Below are positions 10,864 to 20,065 of a DNA stretch of 64,000 bases, piece by piece. A program made the translations under genes and the position numbers. The notes beneath the pieces were generated by a model that made no database searches, was not told where the DNA came from, and saw only the letters and a list, made by a program, of their open reading frames with translations. The DNA is taken from positions 1-64,000 of the forward strand of contig CANFJL010000004.1 of assembly GCA_947447525.1 (NCBI GenBank). Reading direction: 5' to 3'. Numbering within the stretch: the first letter of the stretch is position 1; each line of letters opens with the position of its first letter. This DNA comes from Flavobacteriales bacterium. Its GTDB lineage: Bacteria > Bacteroidota > Bacteroidia > Flavobacteriales_D > Crocinitomicaceae.

Positions 10864-11853
10864 ATGGCAAATGACTCTTCAAATCTTTCCTCTCAAAGCG
10901 ATAGTTTATTTCGTTTTTTATGGGATAAAAGGAAAGCAATTTTTTTAATTTCTTTGATGGTTGCTATTGCTTCAACGATAGTAAGTTTATTAATTAAGCC
11001 ACTTTTTTTATCTACAGCCATAGTCTTTCCTGCGGCAACGAGTAGTGTTTCCTTCTCGGATCAACGAAACGCAAAATCTGCAGCAATGGATTTTGGAGAA
11101 GAGGAACAATCCGAACAATTAGTTCAAATTCTTCAGTCATCGAGAATTAGAGATAAAATAGTTTCAGAATTCAAGTTGTTGAAACATTATGACATTTCGG
11201 AAAATGATGTAAACAAGCATTTTAAATTGAGTCAAGCTTATGATGGTCATTTCGCTTTTACAAGAACTCGTTATGGATCGATTAGAATAGACGTTTTAGA
11301 TGAAGACCCAAAGTTGGCAGCAGCCATGGCAAATAAAATTGTTGATTTAATTGATACGGTTAAAAATGACATGATTGCGGAGAGAACAATTCCTGCTTTC
11401 GAAGTCAACTTAAGGAAAAAACAACAAATGGAAAGAGAGCGTGATTCTATTTTAACGCGATTGGATAGTTTAGCCAATCTTGGCGTCATAGCATTAGAGG
11501 TGAGATCAAATTTGTTTCAGGCCTATGTTGATTCTAAAAATCCAGCCGATAGAGAAGAGTTGAAGAGGAAAATAGAAGTAAATATGAAATTTGGCGCTAT
11601 GTATGATGGTTTGGAATATATGCGCAATGAAAAAATTGTGAAATTGGAGGATTTTAGAATTTCCTATGAGCAAGCAGAATCTGATGCCAACGCAAAATTC
11701 AATCATAAATTTGTAGTTGAAAAAGCGGTAGTCGCAGACAAAAAAGAGAAGCCCAAGCGCCTTATCATCGTTCTTGTATCCACCATGGCAGGGTTTTTAT
11801 TCTCTATTTTCGGATTGTTATTATATGATCGATATAAGGCGTTCGCAAAATAA
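10864..11853 (+). CDS. Wzz-type polysaccharide chain-length determinant protein
   Basis: A 329-residue inner-membrane protein with the Wzz/GumC layout: a short cytoplasmic N-terminus, a first membrane helix at about residues 28-48, a proline-containing segment, a long helical periplasmic part (coiled coil about 180-290) and a second membrane helix at about 302-322 just before the C-terminus. There is no C-terminal tyrosine kinase domain. Proteins of this type set the length of surface polysaccharides. The gene has its own probable promoter and lies between a flippase and an O-antigen ligase/polymerase-type gene. Confidence 0.85.
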   Translation: MANDSSNLSSQSDSLFRFLWDKRKAIFLISLMVAIASTIVSLLIKPLFLSTAIVFPAATSSVSFSDQRNAKSAAMDFGEEEQSEQLVQILQSSRIRDKIVSEFKLLKHYDISENDVNKHFKLSQAYDGHFAFTRTRYGSIRIDVLDEDPKLAAAMANKIVDLIDTVKNDMIAERTIPAFEVNLRKKQQMERERDSILTRLDSLANLGVIALEVRSNLFQAYVDSKNPADREELKRKIEVNMKFGAMYDGLEYMRNEKIVKLEDFRISYEQAESDANAKFNHKFVVEKAVVADKKEKPKRLIIVLVSTMAGFLFSIFGLLLYDRYKAFAK

Positions 11854-11858
11854 TCCTT

Positions 11859-13310
11859 TTGATTTCAAAAATAAATTATACCGCACTTAGTATTGGGGTC
11901 TTTTTGAGCCTTTTCTTTGCCGTTGCAATTTTTTATGACCAAGAATTCCTTTTTGCTGTACCCTTGGCCTTAGGCGCGATGTATTTCGCTTTATTTCAGA
12001 CCGAGAAATCTTTCCTAGCACTTGCTTTTTTAACTCCCCTGTCATTTAATATTGAAGAATATGTCGATGGATTTGGACTTTATATTCCCACCGAGCCATT
12101 GTTGTTTGGATTAATGCTCTACTTATGCGCCCTGCAGATAAAAGCCCCTTTTCTCAATAATAAAATATTTAGTCATCCCATAATTCTTTCCTGGTTTGCT
12201 ATTTTAATTTGGATGTTTATTACAGCAATTACCAGCTCTAACCCTTTGATCTCCTTCAAATTTATTTTATCTAAATTATGGTTTATAATTCCATTGTTGC
12301 TTTTTGGAACTTACTTTTTTAGTGAATCCAAAAACAGGATTCTTTTTTTATGGTTATTTGTAATAGGTACTGTTATCAGTATTATATATACAATTGCCCA
12401 ACACGCAAGTTTTAATTTTGGCGAAAAAGAAAGTCATTGGGTAATGTGGCCTTTTTTCAAAGATCACACTATTTATGGTGCAGTTGTGGCTCTTGTTCTG
12501 CCCTTAGTTTTGATTTTAATATTCATAAAGAAGAATACCCCTTTGATTCAAATGGTATTGATTTCTTTATTGGTAATTGTTTTATTGGGTCTTTATTTTT
12601 CCTATACCAGAGCAGCGTGGCTTAGTATTTTTTGTGCTTTTATTTTTGGGTTTTTAGTGCATATTAAGTTGAATAAAAAAATTATTTATGCGATTTTAAT
12701 TCTAGGAATTTGTCTTACCTATTTTAAATGGGATTCCATTCAGATGGAATTAGCTAGAAATAAAGAGGAACATACAACAGAGCAATTTGGTGAACGGCTT
12801 CAAAGTGCAGCCAATGTTACAACTGACGCTTCGAATTTGGAACGCATAAATCGTTGGAGTTGTGCCATTGATATGTTTAAGGAAAGACCGATATTTGGCT
12901 ATGGCCCAGGGACTTTTTCTTTTGAATACGCAAGGTTTCAGCAAGCAAAAAATCTTACCATTATTTCAACAAACTTTGGAGATATGGGTAATGCTCACAG
13001 TGAATATTTGAGTGCACTTTCTGAAATGGGTTTCATAGGATTAATTTTATTTGCACTTTTTGTGTTGGTGCTATTTTCCACTTCCATTCACTTATATCAT
13101 TATTATTCATGGAAGGAAAGGGCTCAAAAGGTATTGGTAATTGGCATTATTACTGCTCTAGCAAGTTATTTCATCCATGCATTTTTGAATAATTTTCTAG
13201 ATACCGATAAAGCAGCAGTGCCTGTTTTTGCATTGTGCTCCTTTATAGTTGTTTTAGATGTTCAAAGAAGGCGCGCTATGGAGTTTAGTTCATCTACCCT
13301 TATCTACTGA
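11859..13310 (+). CDS. O-antigen ligase / polymerase family membrane protein
   Basis: A 483-residue protein with about 10-12 membrane helices. The long hydrophilic loop in the C-terminal half contains RINRWSCAIDMFKERPIFGYGPGTF cut into RINRWSCAIDMF and RPIFGYGPGTF, then NAHSEYL with H380, the pattern of the Wzy_C / WaaL superfamily. It would join or polymerise undecaprenyl-linked glycans at the periplasmic face. The start is a TTG five bases after the chain-length gene; no ATG lies near it in frame. Its 3' end overlaps the convergent EnvC-like gene by 11 bp. Sequence alone does not tell ligase from polymerase. Confidence 0.85.
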   Translation: MISKINYTALSIGVFLSLFFAVAIFYDQEFLFAVPLALGAMYFALFQTEKSFLALAFLTPLSFNIEEYVDGFGLYIPTEPLLFGLMLYLCALQIKAPFLNNKIFSHPIILSWFAILIWMFITAITSSNPLISFKFILSKLWFIIPLLLFGTYFFSESKNRILFLWLFVIGTVISIIYTIAQHASFNFGEKESHWVMWPFFKDHTIYGAVVALVLPLVLILIFIKKNTPLIQMVLISLLVIVLLGLYFSYTRAAWLSIFCAFIFGFLVHIKLNKKIIYAILILGICLTYFKWDSIQMELARNKEEHTTEQFGERLQSAANVTTDASNLERINRWSCAIDMFKERPIFGYGPGTFSFEYARFQQAKNLTIISTNFGDMGNAHSEYLSALSEMGFIGLILFALFVLVLFSTSIHLYHYYSWKERAQKVLVIGIITALASYFIHAFLNNFLDTDKAAVPVFALCSFIVVLDVQRRRAMEFSSSTLIY

Positions 13311-14631
13311 TCCATAGGGAAGGGTTTAACGATTGGATTAAAGTTCCATTGACAACATGAACTTCAAAATGTAGCACCGATAAATTTCCTTCGTCTAACA
13401 TCAAAGCCCCTACACTTTGTTTCGTGCTAATTTTATCTCCTGTTTTTACATAGGATTCTTGTAGGTTACTGTATACAGTACGGTAATTTCCATGTTTAAT
13501 AATCACCACTTTTCCTGCACCAGAAACATTAATCACTGCACTTACCTCACCTTCAAATACGGCTCTTACTTTGGTGTGCGCCGCACAGGTGATGTCAATA
13601 CCATTATTATTAACGACAACTCCTGGCAAGGTAGGATGTGCATTATTTCCATAACGTTCCGTAATGCTTCCCCCAACTACAGGAGAAGGTAATCTTCCTT
13701 TGTTCGCTTCAAAATTCTTTCCAATAATGGAACCTTCTGAAGATAGTGTTTCAGTTTTTACCGGTGTCACTTTTTTAGGGATGTCCGTTTTGGGTGTCCC
13801 GGTTGTTTTCGGCTCAACTTTTGGATCGCTGTTTGTTTTTACTGGGGTTGCTTTACTTTTTTCGGCTTCAATTCTTCTTTTTTCAGCCTCTTTTCGTTCT
13901 CTTTCTTGGGTAGCAGCGATTTCTTGTTTAATAGCGCTATTTATTTTCTGTTTCAAGTCATCTTTTTTCCGTTCATCTGCCTTTAGTTGAACCAATAGTT
14001 TTTCTTCTTCTTTTTTGAATTTAGAATAATTTTTCTCTTTTATTTTTTTATCGGCTGTAATTTGCTCGCGTTCAGTTTTTTTCTCCACTAAAGCCAATTC
14101 TTTAATAGACTTTTCTTTTTTGATGGTTTTAATTTCTTTTTTAATTAATCCTTGATGTTGTTTGATTAATCCAATTTGCTTTTGTTGTAAATCTGCCACT
14201 TTTTTTAAGTAGGAGTTCCTTTTAATGGCCTCATTGTATGAACTTGATGACAAAAGAAACATGAGTTTACCTGTCTTATTCCTTTTTTTATAGGCGAATA
14301 AAAGCATTTTTTTATATTGAACTTTTAAACTTGAAAGTCTTTTATAAAGTCGCTTCACTTCATTTTCTTTTTCTATTACCTTGGTTTCAGCCACTCTTAC
14401 TTGATTGTCAAATACACGGACCAATGCTTCTCTACTTTTAATTTGGTTGTCTAAAAGTTTAAGCTCACTTAAAGAATTAGTGGCATTTTTTTTAACCTTT
14501 GAAAGCAAACTTTTTGTTTGGGAAATTTTTTTCTCTAATTTCTTTTGCTCTTTTTGAAGTTTATCACTGTTTTGAGCAACTACTACAAAGCCAAAAAAGA
14601 AGATGATTAAAAAACTAATTACATTTTTCAT
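13300..14631 (-). CDS. EnvC-like murein hydrolase activator with degenerate M23 (LytM) domain
   Basis: A 443-residue exported protein. Residues 1-19 form a signal peptide (FFGFVVVAQ). Residues 20 to about 260 are a long charged coiled coil, followed by a proline/threonine-rich linker and a LytM/M23 domain from about residue 315 to the end. Two zinc-binding positions of active M23 peptidases are replaced: the first His of HxxxD is Asn (NNGID), and the HxH motif is VLH in VLHFEV. This is the pattern of EnvC, which activates amidases in cell separation instead of cutting peptidoglycan itself. It is the last gene of a five-gene overlapping operon; its start overlaps the DUF4292 gene by 17 bp. Confidence 0.88.
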   Translation of the reverse strand: MKNVISFLIIFFFGFVVVAQNSDKLQKEQKKLEKKISQTKSLLSKVKKNATNSLSELKLLDNQIKSREALVRVFDNQVRVAETKVIEKENEVKRLYKRLSSLKVQYKKMLLFAYKKRNKTGKLMFLLSSSSYNEAIKRNSYLKKVADLQQKQIGLIKQHQGLIKKEIKTIKKEKSIKELALVEKKTEREQITADKKIKEKNYSKFKKEEEKLLVQLKADERKKDDLKQKINSAIKQEIAATQERERKEAEKRRIEAEKSKATPVKTNSDPKVEPKTTGTPKTDIPKKVTPVKTETLSSEGSIIGKNFEANKGRLPSPVVGGSITERYGNNAHPTLPGVVVNNNGIDITCAAHTKVRAVFEGEVSAVINVSGAGKVVIIKHGNYRTVYSNLQESYVKTGDKISTKQSVGALMLDEGNLSVLHFEVHVVNGTLIQSLNPSLWISR

Positions 14632-15424
14632 AGTTCTCGGGTATTATGATGAATAATTCTTGTGGTTCGTTTATCTCAACTTTATCATAACTAATAATCA
14701 TTTTTACTTTATTTTTCTTTCCATCAATGTTTACCTCAACATCTTTAGGCAGATTAATTCCATTTAATAATTGCCTGCTTATGTAATGGATCGATATTGT
14801 TGTTGAGTCACTTGGACTGTCAATTAAGATCGTTTCAAGGTTATCTGCCGTTTTATTGATTTGATACTTTAAAACCACATCTTCTTTAGCATGCCGCTCC
14901 ATTTTTTTCTGTTCTCTTTTTTTATGAGTTGATATCGTATAGCTGTAAGGGTCATGGACTAAAAAATATTTATTCCTTGGATCATAATCCAATGGCCTTC
15001 CGAGAAAAATTTCTTCTAAATTCAGTAAACTAAAATCGATCCCAAACATATCTTTAATATAAGTCAACGATTCTTTTTCAAAACATTTGTCACGTTTGTT
15101 TACAACGATAATACTATCTTTTGTTACCTGAGCCATAACTATTGGAATTCTTGCATAGGTAATTAATAGATTTATGGCACTGTCTTTTACAATTTTTAAA
15201 CTTGTCTTAAAGGAAATAGACCTGCTTGAATCGGAATATTGAACATCTAGTTTTGAATACAATGAATTGGGTTTAATCTGCGATAAACTATCAATAATTG
15301 CAATCAGTTCTTTTTCCTTTTTATGGGGTAATTTTTCTATTGCAATCGGAGTTTCAACGAGCACACGAGCGCAAGAACTTAGAAATATTAGGGTACAAAT
15401 TAGTAATCCAAATGTTTTATTCAT
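14615..15424 (-). CDS. DUF4292 family lipoprotein
   Basis: A 269-residue lipoprotein with a lipobox (IFLSSC, lipidated Cys at 18). The body (KLDVQYSDSSRSISFKTSLKI, in two parts KLDVQYSDSS and ISFKTSLKI) resembles the LolA/LolB-like fold that DUF4292 proteins are thought to share, consistent with handling a lipid or lipoprotein in the periplasm, but the function is not established. The gene overlaps TPR lipoprotein upstream by 8 bp and the EnvC-like gene downstream by 17 bp, so its product probably acts with them in the envelope. Confidence 0.8.
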   Translation of the reverse strand: MNKTFGLLICTLIFLSSCARVLVETPIAIEKLPHKKEKELIAIIDSLSQIKPNSLYSKLDVQYSDSSRSISFKTSLKIVKDSAINLLITYARIPIVMAQVTKDSIIVVNKRDKCFEKESLTYIKDMFGIDFSLLNLEEIFLGRPLDYDPRNKYFLVHDPYSYTISTHKKREQKKMERHAKEDVVLKYQINKTADNLETILIDSPSDSTTISIHYISRQLLNGINLPKDVEVNIDGKKNKVKMIISYDKVEINEPQELFIIIPENYEKCN

Positions 15425-17096
15425 GATATTTATTTGTTGCTATTTTAAGCAGTAAGTTCGAACTTTTATTTCCCAGTCTTTTTGATTCTAGCCAATTGAA
15501 TTTTGCTTTCTCTTGATCATTTAAAAAATAATAACAATCTCCGAGCCATTCTTTTGTTCTAGGGTCTTGTTCATTTGTTTGGTTTGCTGCTAGTAATGAG
15601 TTTAGCGCTTCTGTATATTTTTTTTCTTTGAAATTGATATACCCCATTAATGCTTGTATATGTGAATCGTTTGGATTTTCGTTCAATAAGGTTGTAACCA
15701 TTTTTTCTGCCTTTGCTAGATCAATATTTTCTTTAACCAAATGATAGGCGTAAGCTGCATTTAAAGAAATATTATTATTTGAAATTCCCAGTGCCTTCTC
15801 GTAATAATCAACACCATCTTTGTTTAATTTCATTGCGAAAGCATTTTCTCCTAATTGAGATAAAATTTCAGCTTTTACGGCGTTATTGTTAGCCAACTCT
15901 AATCCTTGAAGTAGAAAATCTTTTGCTTCCTTGTATAATAGGAGCTGATTACCAGCGTTCCCCGCTGTTAAATATGGAAAGGCAATGGAAGGGAATGCTT
16001 CTATGCATTTCTTACTGTCTACATAAAGGGAATCCCAAGAGCTACTTTGAAATTCTAACAACAAAACCTGAGACCAAATGGGATAGAGGTTAGGATCAAT
16101 TTTAATGGCTTGCTTATAAGCACTTAGGGCTGCTTCATTTTTTTTGTTCTCAAGTAGCACATCACCCTTAATGGAATACGATTTAGCTTCCTGAGGATAC
16201 CTCGTTGTCATATAATTGCACAACTGAAGAAGTTCCTCTGTAGATCCTTCCACTTTTTGAAGTCCAATTAGAATTTTCATTTTTTCATCGATGCTTGGAC
16301 CTTCACAAATAATGGCTTCTTTTAAAAATTTAGTTCCTAGTTGGTTTTCTTTTTGGTCTAAATACATTTCTCCTAGGAGCATTTTTGCTAAGCCATTAGC
16401 AGGGTCTTTTTGTACTAGATCTTTTAGTAAATCAAATGCAAGATCATATTTTCCGCTGGTAAGGTAGTTGTCTACTAATGTTGCAATAAACATGGGCTCG
16501 TCTGCATATAATTTTCTCCCCTCCATCAACACTTCTAAAGCTTTGCTTGAATTTCCCATAGCGGTATAGAGTCGATATTTTTCGAATAATAAAGAAGGGT
16601 CATTTCCTAATGTCGTAGTAAATCGATTCAACATCGCAATCGCCTTAGAATACTCTTTTGCCTTTTTGAAATTTTCAATCGAACCCATATAATAATTGGG
16701 ATCTCTTGGATTATTTTTTATTAAGGCCTCAAAAGCACCGGCGGCATTATCATATTGTCCTAATTCCGAATACATGAAGGCGGTCTCGCTCAGATAATAG
16801 TTGTTTTTAGGATCTAATTTTGCTGCTTGTTCACTATGAATCGCTGCTTTTTCAGCATCTCCCTCAATCAAATACAATTGTGCTAAAGCGAAATGCGAGG
16901 CATCGTCTTTAGGATTAATCAATAAGCATTCTTCAAAATTTTGAATGGCTTCTTTATAGTGCCCCGTTATGTGATTTCTAACGCCCTGATGAAATGCGGT
17001 AATCATCTTCTTTTCATCAAATTCAGGTGCGTGTTGCTTGGTTCCACAAGAAAGCAGGCCTAATAAAATAATGAAAATGTAAATGAATCTACGCAT
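15417..17096 (-). CDS. TPR-repeat lipoprotein
   Basis: A 559-residue protein with a lipoprotein signal (LLGLLSC, Cys at 17) followed by about 14 tetratricopeptide repeats over residues 30-550, for example AIQNFEECLLINPKDDASHF and ALSAYKQAIKIDPNLYPIW. TPR proteins act as scaffolds for protein complexes; being lipidated it should sit on a membrane facing the periplasm. It overlaps the nucleotidyltransferase upstream and the DUF4292 gene downstream by 8 bp each, which implies coupled translation. The partner is unknown. Confidence 0.88.
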   Translation of the reverse strand: MRRFIYIFIILLGLLSCGTKQHAPEFDEKKMITAFHQGVRNHITGHYKEAIQNFEECLLINPKDDASHFALAQLYLIEGDAEKAAIHSEQAAKLDPKNNYYLSETAFMYSELGQYDNAAGAFEALIKNNPRDPNYYMGSIENFKKAKEYSKAIAMLNRFTTTLGNDPSLLFEKYRLYTAMGNSSKALEVLMEGRKLYADEPMFIATLVDNYLTSGKYDLAFDLLKDLVQKDPANGLAKMLLGEMYLDQKENQLGTKFLKEAIICEGPSIDEKMKILIGLQKVEGSTEELLQLCNYMTTRYPQEAKSYSIKGDVLLENKKNEAALSAYKQAIKIDPNLYPIWSQVLLLEFQSSSWDSLYVDSKKCIEAFPSIAFPYLTAGNAGNQLLLYKEAKDFLLQGLELANNNAVKAEILSQLGENAFAMKLNKDGVDYYEKALGISNNNISLNAAYAYHLVKENIDLAKAEKMVTTLLNENPNDSHIQALMGYINFKEKKYTEALNSLLAANQTNEQDPRTKEWLGDCYYFLNDQEKAKFNWLESKRLGNKSSNLLLKIATNKYHE

Positions 17097-18099
17097 TGAT
17101 ACTTGAATAATCCCCTAAACTAAAATCACCTTTGGTATTATTTATATTTACAAAGGAACCAATCATGGAATCCTGAAGCACCGAATTTGTTATCACTGTG
17201 TTTTGTTGGATAATGCAATTTTTAATAGTGCTGTCCACAATTTTTGTTCCCCTTCCAATGGAAACATGTGGTCCTATAACACAGTCTTTAAGCGACACCT
17301 TATCTCCAATAAAACAAGGTTCAATTATTTTAGAGTTGATTAATTCACAATCATCTGCAATCAATTTGCTGTTTTTCTCGTAGTCAAATTCTAAAACTCT
17401 TTGATTGGTATGCACCGTAACTTCTTTGTTTCCGCAATCCAACCATTCTTTCACTTTACCCGGCCCAAATACACAGCCATCCTCTGTCAAGCGTCTCAAA
17501 GCATCCGGAAGTTGATACTCCCCACTTTTTATTACGGAGTGATCTACCAGGTAATTCAACTCTTTATGCAAGCGCGCTCCATCTTTAAAGTAATACACAC
17601 CAATCATCGCTAAATCAGAAATAAAGGTTTGAGGTTTTTCAATGAAATCAATTATTACCCCTTCTGCGTTTAGTTGCACGACTCCAAATTGACTTGGATC
17701 TTCAATTTGCTTGACCCATAAAATCCCCTCATCTTCTGGGTTGATCTTAAAGTCTGCTTGAAATAAGGTATCTGCAAATGCTACAACAACAGGACCTTTA
17801 AGTAATTCTTTTGCACACAAAACAGCATGTCCTGTCCCTAAAGGCTGGTGTTGGTAGTGGATAGATCCTTTAGCTCCAAATTGTTCTGCTACTCGAATCA
17901 GCTCTGCTTCAACTTCCGTTCCAAATTCCCCTACAACAAATGCAATTTCTTTAATTTCTTCTCCACACACTTGTGCAATATCTTCCACTAATCTGTGAAC
18001 AATTGGTTTCCCTCCAACTGGGATTAAAGGCTTAGGAATGGTTAAAGTATGTGGCCTTAATCTACTTCCTCTTCCAGCCATGGGTATTATTATATTCAT
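17089..18099 (-). CDS. Sugar-nucleotide pyrophosphorylase (NTP-transferase) with left-handed beta-helix tail
   Basis: A 336-residue cytoplasmic nucleotidyltransferase that would couple a sugar-1-phosphate to an NTP. The N-terminal signature MAGRGSRLRPHTLTIPKPLI is the nucleotide-binding GxGxRxxxxxxxxPK motif. The central part carries GTGHAVLCAKE, VAFADTLF and VIDFIEKPQ. From about residue 250 a short series of hexapeptide repeats (ISKIIEPCFIGDKVSLKD-like pattern) forms a left-handed helix. The family includes glucose-1-phosphate thymidylyl- and uridylyltransferases and mannose-1-phosphate guanylyltransferases; the sugar and base cannot be chosen from the sequence. It sits 3 bp after dut and overlaps the TPR gene. 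Confidence 0.88.
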   Translation of the reverse strand: MNIIIPMAGRGSRLRPHTLTIPKPLIPVGGKPIVHRLVEDIAQVCGEEIKEIAFVVGEFGTEVEAELIRVAEQFGAKGSIHYQHQPLGTGHAVLCAKELLKGPVVVAFADTLFQADFKINPEDEGILWVKQIEDPSQFGVVQLNAEGVIIDFIEKPQTFISDLAMIGVYYFKDGARLHKELNYLVDHSVIKSGEYQLPDALRRLTEDGCVFGPGKVKEWLDCGNKEVTVHTNQRVLEFDYEKNSKLIADDCELINSKIIEPCFIGDKVSLKDCVIGPHVSIGRGTKIVDSTIKNCIIQQNTVITNSVLQDSMIGSFVNINNTKGDFSLGDYSSINA

Positions 18100-18102
18100 A
18101 TT

Positions 18103-18537
18103 TTATTTATTTCCTGTGCTTCCAAATCCTCCTGCGCCTCTCTCTGAGGCATCTAATATTGTTGTTTCTGCCCACTTTATTTGAATTATTGGACAGAAAA
18201 CCATTTGTGCAATTCGTTCTCCTGGTTGTATTTCAAAAATTTCTGCTGATAAATTAACAAGAATTACACCGATCTCTCCACGATAATCTGAGTCTATTGT
18301 CCCGGGCGAATTTAATATACCAATTCCTTTTTTAAGTGCTAAACCGCTTCTTGGTCTAATTTGACATTCAAACCCTTGTGGAATTTCAAAAAATAAACCT
18401 GTTGGAATTAAACACCGCTCCATTGGAGCAAGAGTTACTGCCGAAGGAATATTTGCTTTAATATCCATGCCTGCAGATCCTTGGGTTTCATAGTTTGGAA
18501 GGGAAAACGCAGATTTATTAATTACCTTAATCTCCAT
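18103..18537 (-). CDS. dut: Deoxyuridine 5'-triphosphate nucleotidohydrolase (dUTPase)
   Basis: Hydrolyses dUTP to dUMP and pyrophosphate, keeping uracil out of DNA and supplying dTMP synthesis. The five trimeric dUTPase motifs are present: [20 protein letters not shown], the catalytic Asp region [21 protein letters not shown] and the glycine-rich C-terminal arm [10 protein letters not shown]. The ATG at 18537 gives 144 residues, the usual family length. A longer frame starting at 18570 is rejected because a perfect -7 box (18558-18565) lies downstream of that codon. First gene of a five-gene minus-strand operon that continues into envelope genes. Confidence 0.95.
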   Translation of the reverse strand: MEIKVINKSAFSLPNYETQGSAGMDIKANIPSAVTLAPMERCLIPTGLFFEIPQGFECQIRPRSGLALKKGIGILNSPGTIDSDYRGEIGVILVNLSAEIFEIQPGERIAQMVFCPIIQIKWAETTILDASERGAGGFGSTGNK

Positions 18538-18557
18538 AGAGTTTATTAATTTATGTT

Positions 18558-18565
18558 CAAAGTTA
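18558..18565 (-). promoter_or_regulatory. -7 promoter box for dut operon
   Basis: On the minus strand this reads TAACTTTG, a perfect match to TAnnTTTG. It lies 20 bp before the dut ATG at 18537. No convincing -33 TTTG was found. Confidence 0.55.
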
Positions 18566-18763
18566 CACAAAACAAACCCCTTGCTTTTTCTATTGATTTA
18601 TGAGTAATCAACAAAGCAATTAACAATTTTGGAAGCGGACTAAATTTTTTGTGGTGGCAGTATTACATTTACTTCATTTGAAAAATAATAAATTGTTGTT
18701 TATGCTGATTTTATTTAATTACAATCTCTAATGTAAAAGCAAGTCTTATTTTCTGCTTTTGTT

Positions 18764-18771
18764 TAAATTTG
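18764..18771 (+). promoter_or_regulatory. -7 promoter box for serS
   Basis: TAAATTTG, a perfect TAnnTTTG match, 20 bp before the serS ATG at 18792. It lies downstream of an alternative TTG start at 18759, which it therefore excludes. Confidence 0.55.
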
Positions 18772-18791
18772 TAAAAAACACCAACATTCAA

Positions 18792-20060
18792 ATGTTAGAA
18801 ATACAAAGAATACGAACAGAAAGAGACGTCATTATTGCAAGCTTAGCAAAGCGCAATATTCATGTAGAAAATGTAATTGATGAAATTATAGAGTTGGACC
18901 AACAATGGAGATCCAATAAAAAGGAATTAGAGGATATTTCCGCAGAATTAAATCAAATAGCGAGAAAAATCGGCGAATTATTCCAATCTGGACAACAAGC
19001 TGCCGCTGCAGAATTAAAAGAAAAAAATCAACTTTTAAAGACACAAGAAACTACTTTAAAATCAAAAGTAGAAGCATTAGATGCGGAAATAACCAGTTTG
19101 TTATATACCATTCCAAATGTTCCAAATGCAGAAGTGCCACATGGGAAAGAACCTGCTGATAATGTAGAAGTTTCTAGCTCAGGTACAATTCCTAGCTTTA
19201 ATTTTGAGGCTTTACCGCATTGGGATCTTGCTAAAAAATATGAATTAATAGATTTTGAATTGGGCGTAAAAGTTACAGGTGCTGGATTTCCTTTCTATCG
19301 CGGTAAAGGCGCAAAATTGCAAAGGGCCTTAATTAATTTTTTTCTAGAGGAAGCTACCCAAGCAGGATATGAAGAATTTATGGCCCCCTTATTGGTTAAT
19401 GAGGCAAGTGGAATAGGAACAGGACAATTACCAGATAAGGAAGGTCAAATGTATCATTCAACTGCAGATGATTTGTATTTAATACCAACTGCTGAGGTTC
19501 CCTTAACCAATATTTATCGAGATGTTCTTTTACCTAATGCAGATTTCTCCATCAAATTAACCGGTTATACTCCTTGTTTTAGAAGAGAAGCGGGATCTTA
19601 TGGAAAAGATGTGCGTGGTTTGAATCGGCTACATCAGTTTGATAAAGTAGAGATCGTAAGAATTGAACACCCAGACAATAGCGCCGCAGCTTTAGATGAA
19701 ATGGTGCAGCATGTAGCAGCTTTATTGGACAAATTAGAACTTCCATATCGCATCTTGAGATTGTGTGGCGGAGACATGGGATTCGCCTCTGCTATGACTT
19801 ATGACTTTGAAGTTTATTCTGCCGCCCAAGATAAATGGTTAGAAGTTAGCTCTGTTTCAAGATTTGATACTTTTCAAGCGAATAGATTAAAACTTCGTTT
19901 TAAAGACGACAATAAAAAGACTCATTTATGTCATACACTTAATGGTTCTGCCTTGGCTTTACCTCGAATTGTTGCATCATTATTAGAAAACAATCAAACC
20001 GAAAACGGCATTAATATTCCAAGTGTTTTACAGGCATACACTGGATTTAAATCAATATAA
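18792..20060 (+). CDS. serS: Seryl-tRNA synthetase
   Basis: Charges tRNA-Ser with serine, a class II synthetase acting in the cytoplasm. The N-terminal part to about residue 105 is the long antiparallel coiled-coil arm that grips the tRNA's long variable loop. The catalytic core follows, with motif 2 (CFRREAGSYGKDVRGLNRLH) and motif 3 (GSALALPRIVASLLENNQ). The ATG at 18792 (MLEIQRIR) matches the usual N-terminus and gives 422 residues. It is followed 5 bp later by a lipoprotein gene. Confidence 0.97.
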   Translation: MLEIQRIRTERDVIIASLAKRNIHVENVIDEIIELDQQWRSNKKELEDISAELNQIARKIGELFQSGQQAAAAELKEKNQLLKTQETTLKSKVEALDAEITSLLYTIPNVPNAEVPHGKEPADNVEVSSSGTIPSFNFEALPHWDLAKKYELIDFELGVKVTGAGFPFYRGKGAKLQRALINFFLEEATQAGYEEFMAPLLVNEASGIGTGQLPDKEGQMYHSTADDLYLIPTAEVPLTNIYRDVLLPNADFSIKLTGYTPCFRREAGSYGKDVRGLNRLHQFDKVEIVRIEHPDNSAAALDEMVQHVAALLDKLELPYRILRLCGGDMGFASAMTYDFEVYSAAQDKWLEVSSVSRFDTFQANRLKLRFKDDNKKTHLCHTLNGSALALPRIVASLLENNQTENGINIPSVLQAYTGFKSI

Positions 20061-20065
20061 TTCTT

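Noticed and set aside
13664-13990. Plus-strand frame of 108 codons inside the EnvC-like gene
   Set aside because: It is a mirror of the Lys/Glu-rich coiled coil on the coding strand.
13300-14631. Active M23 peptidoglycan endopeptidase
   Set aside because: Two zinc-binding positions are replaced, so an activator role is preferred.
18571-18763. Structured RNA gene between dut and serS
   Set aside because: The gap is AT-rich without stable hairpins; only the two promoter boxes stand out.
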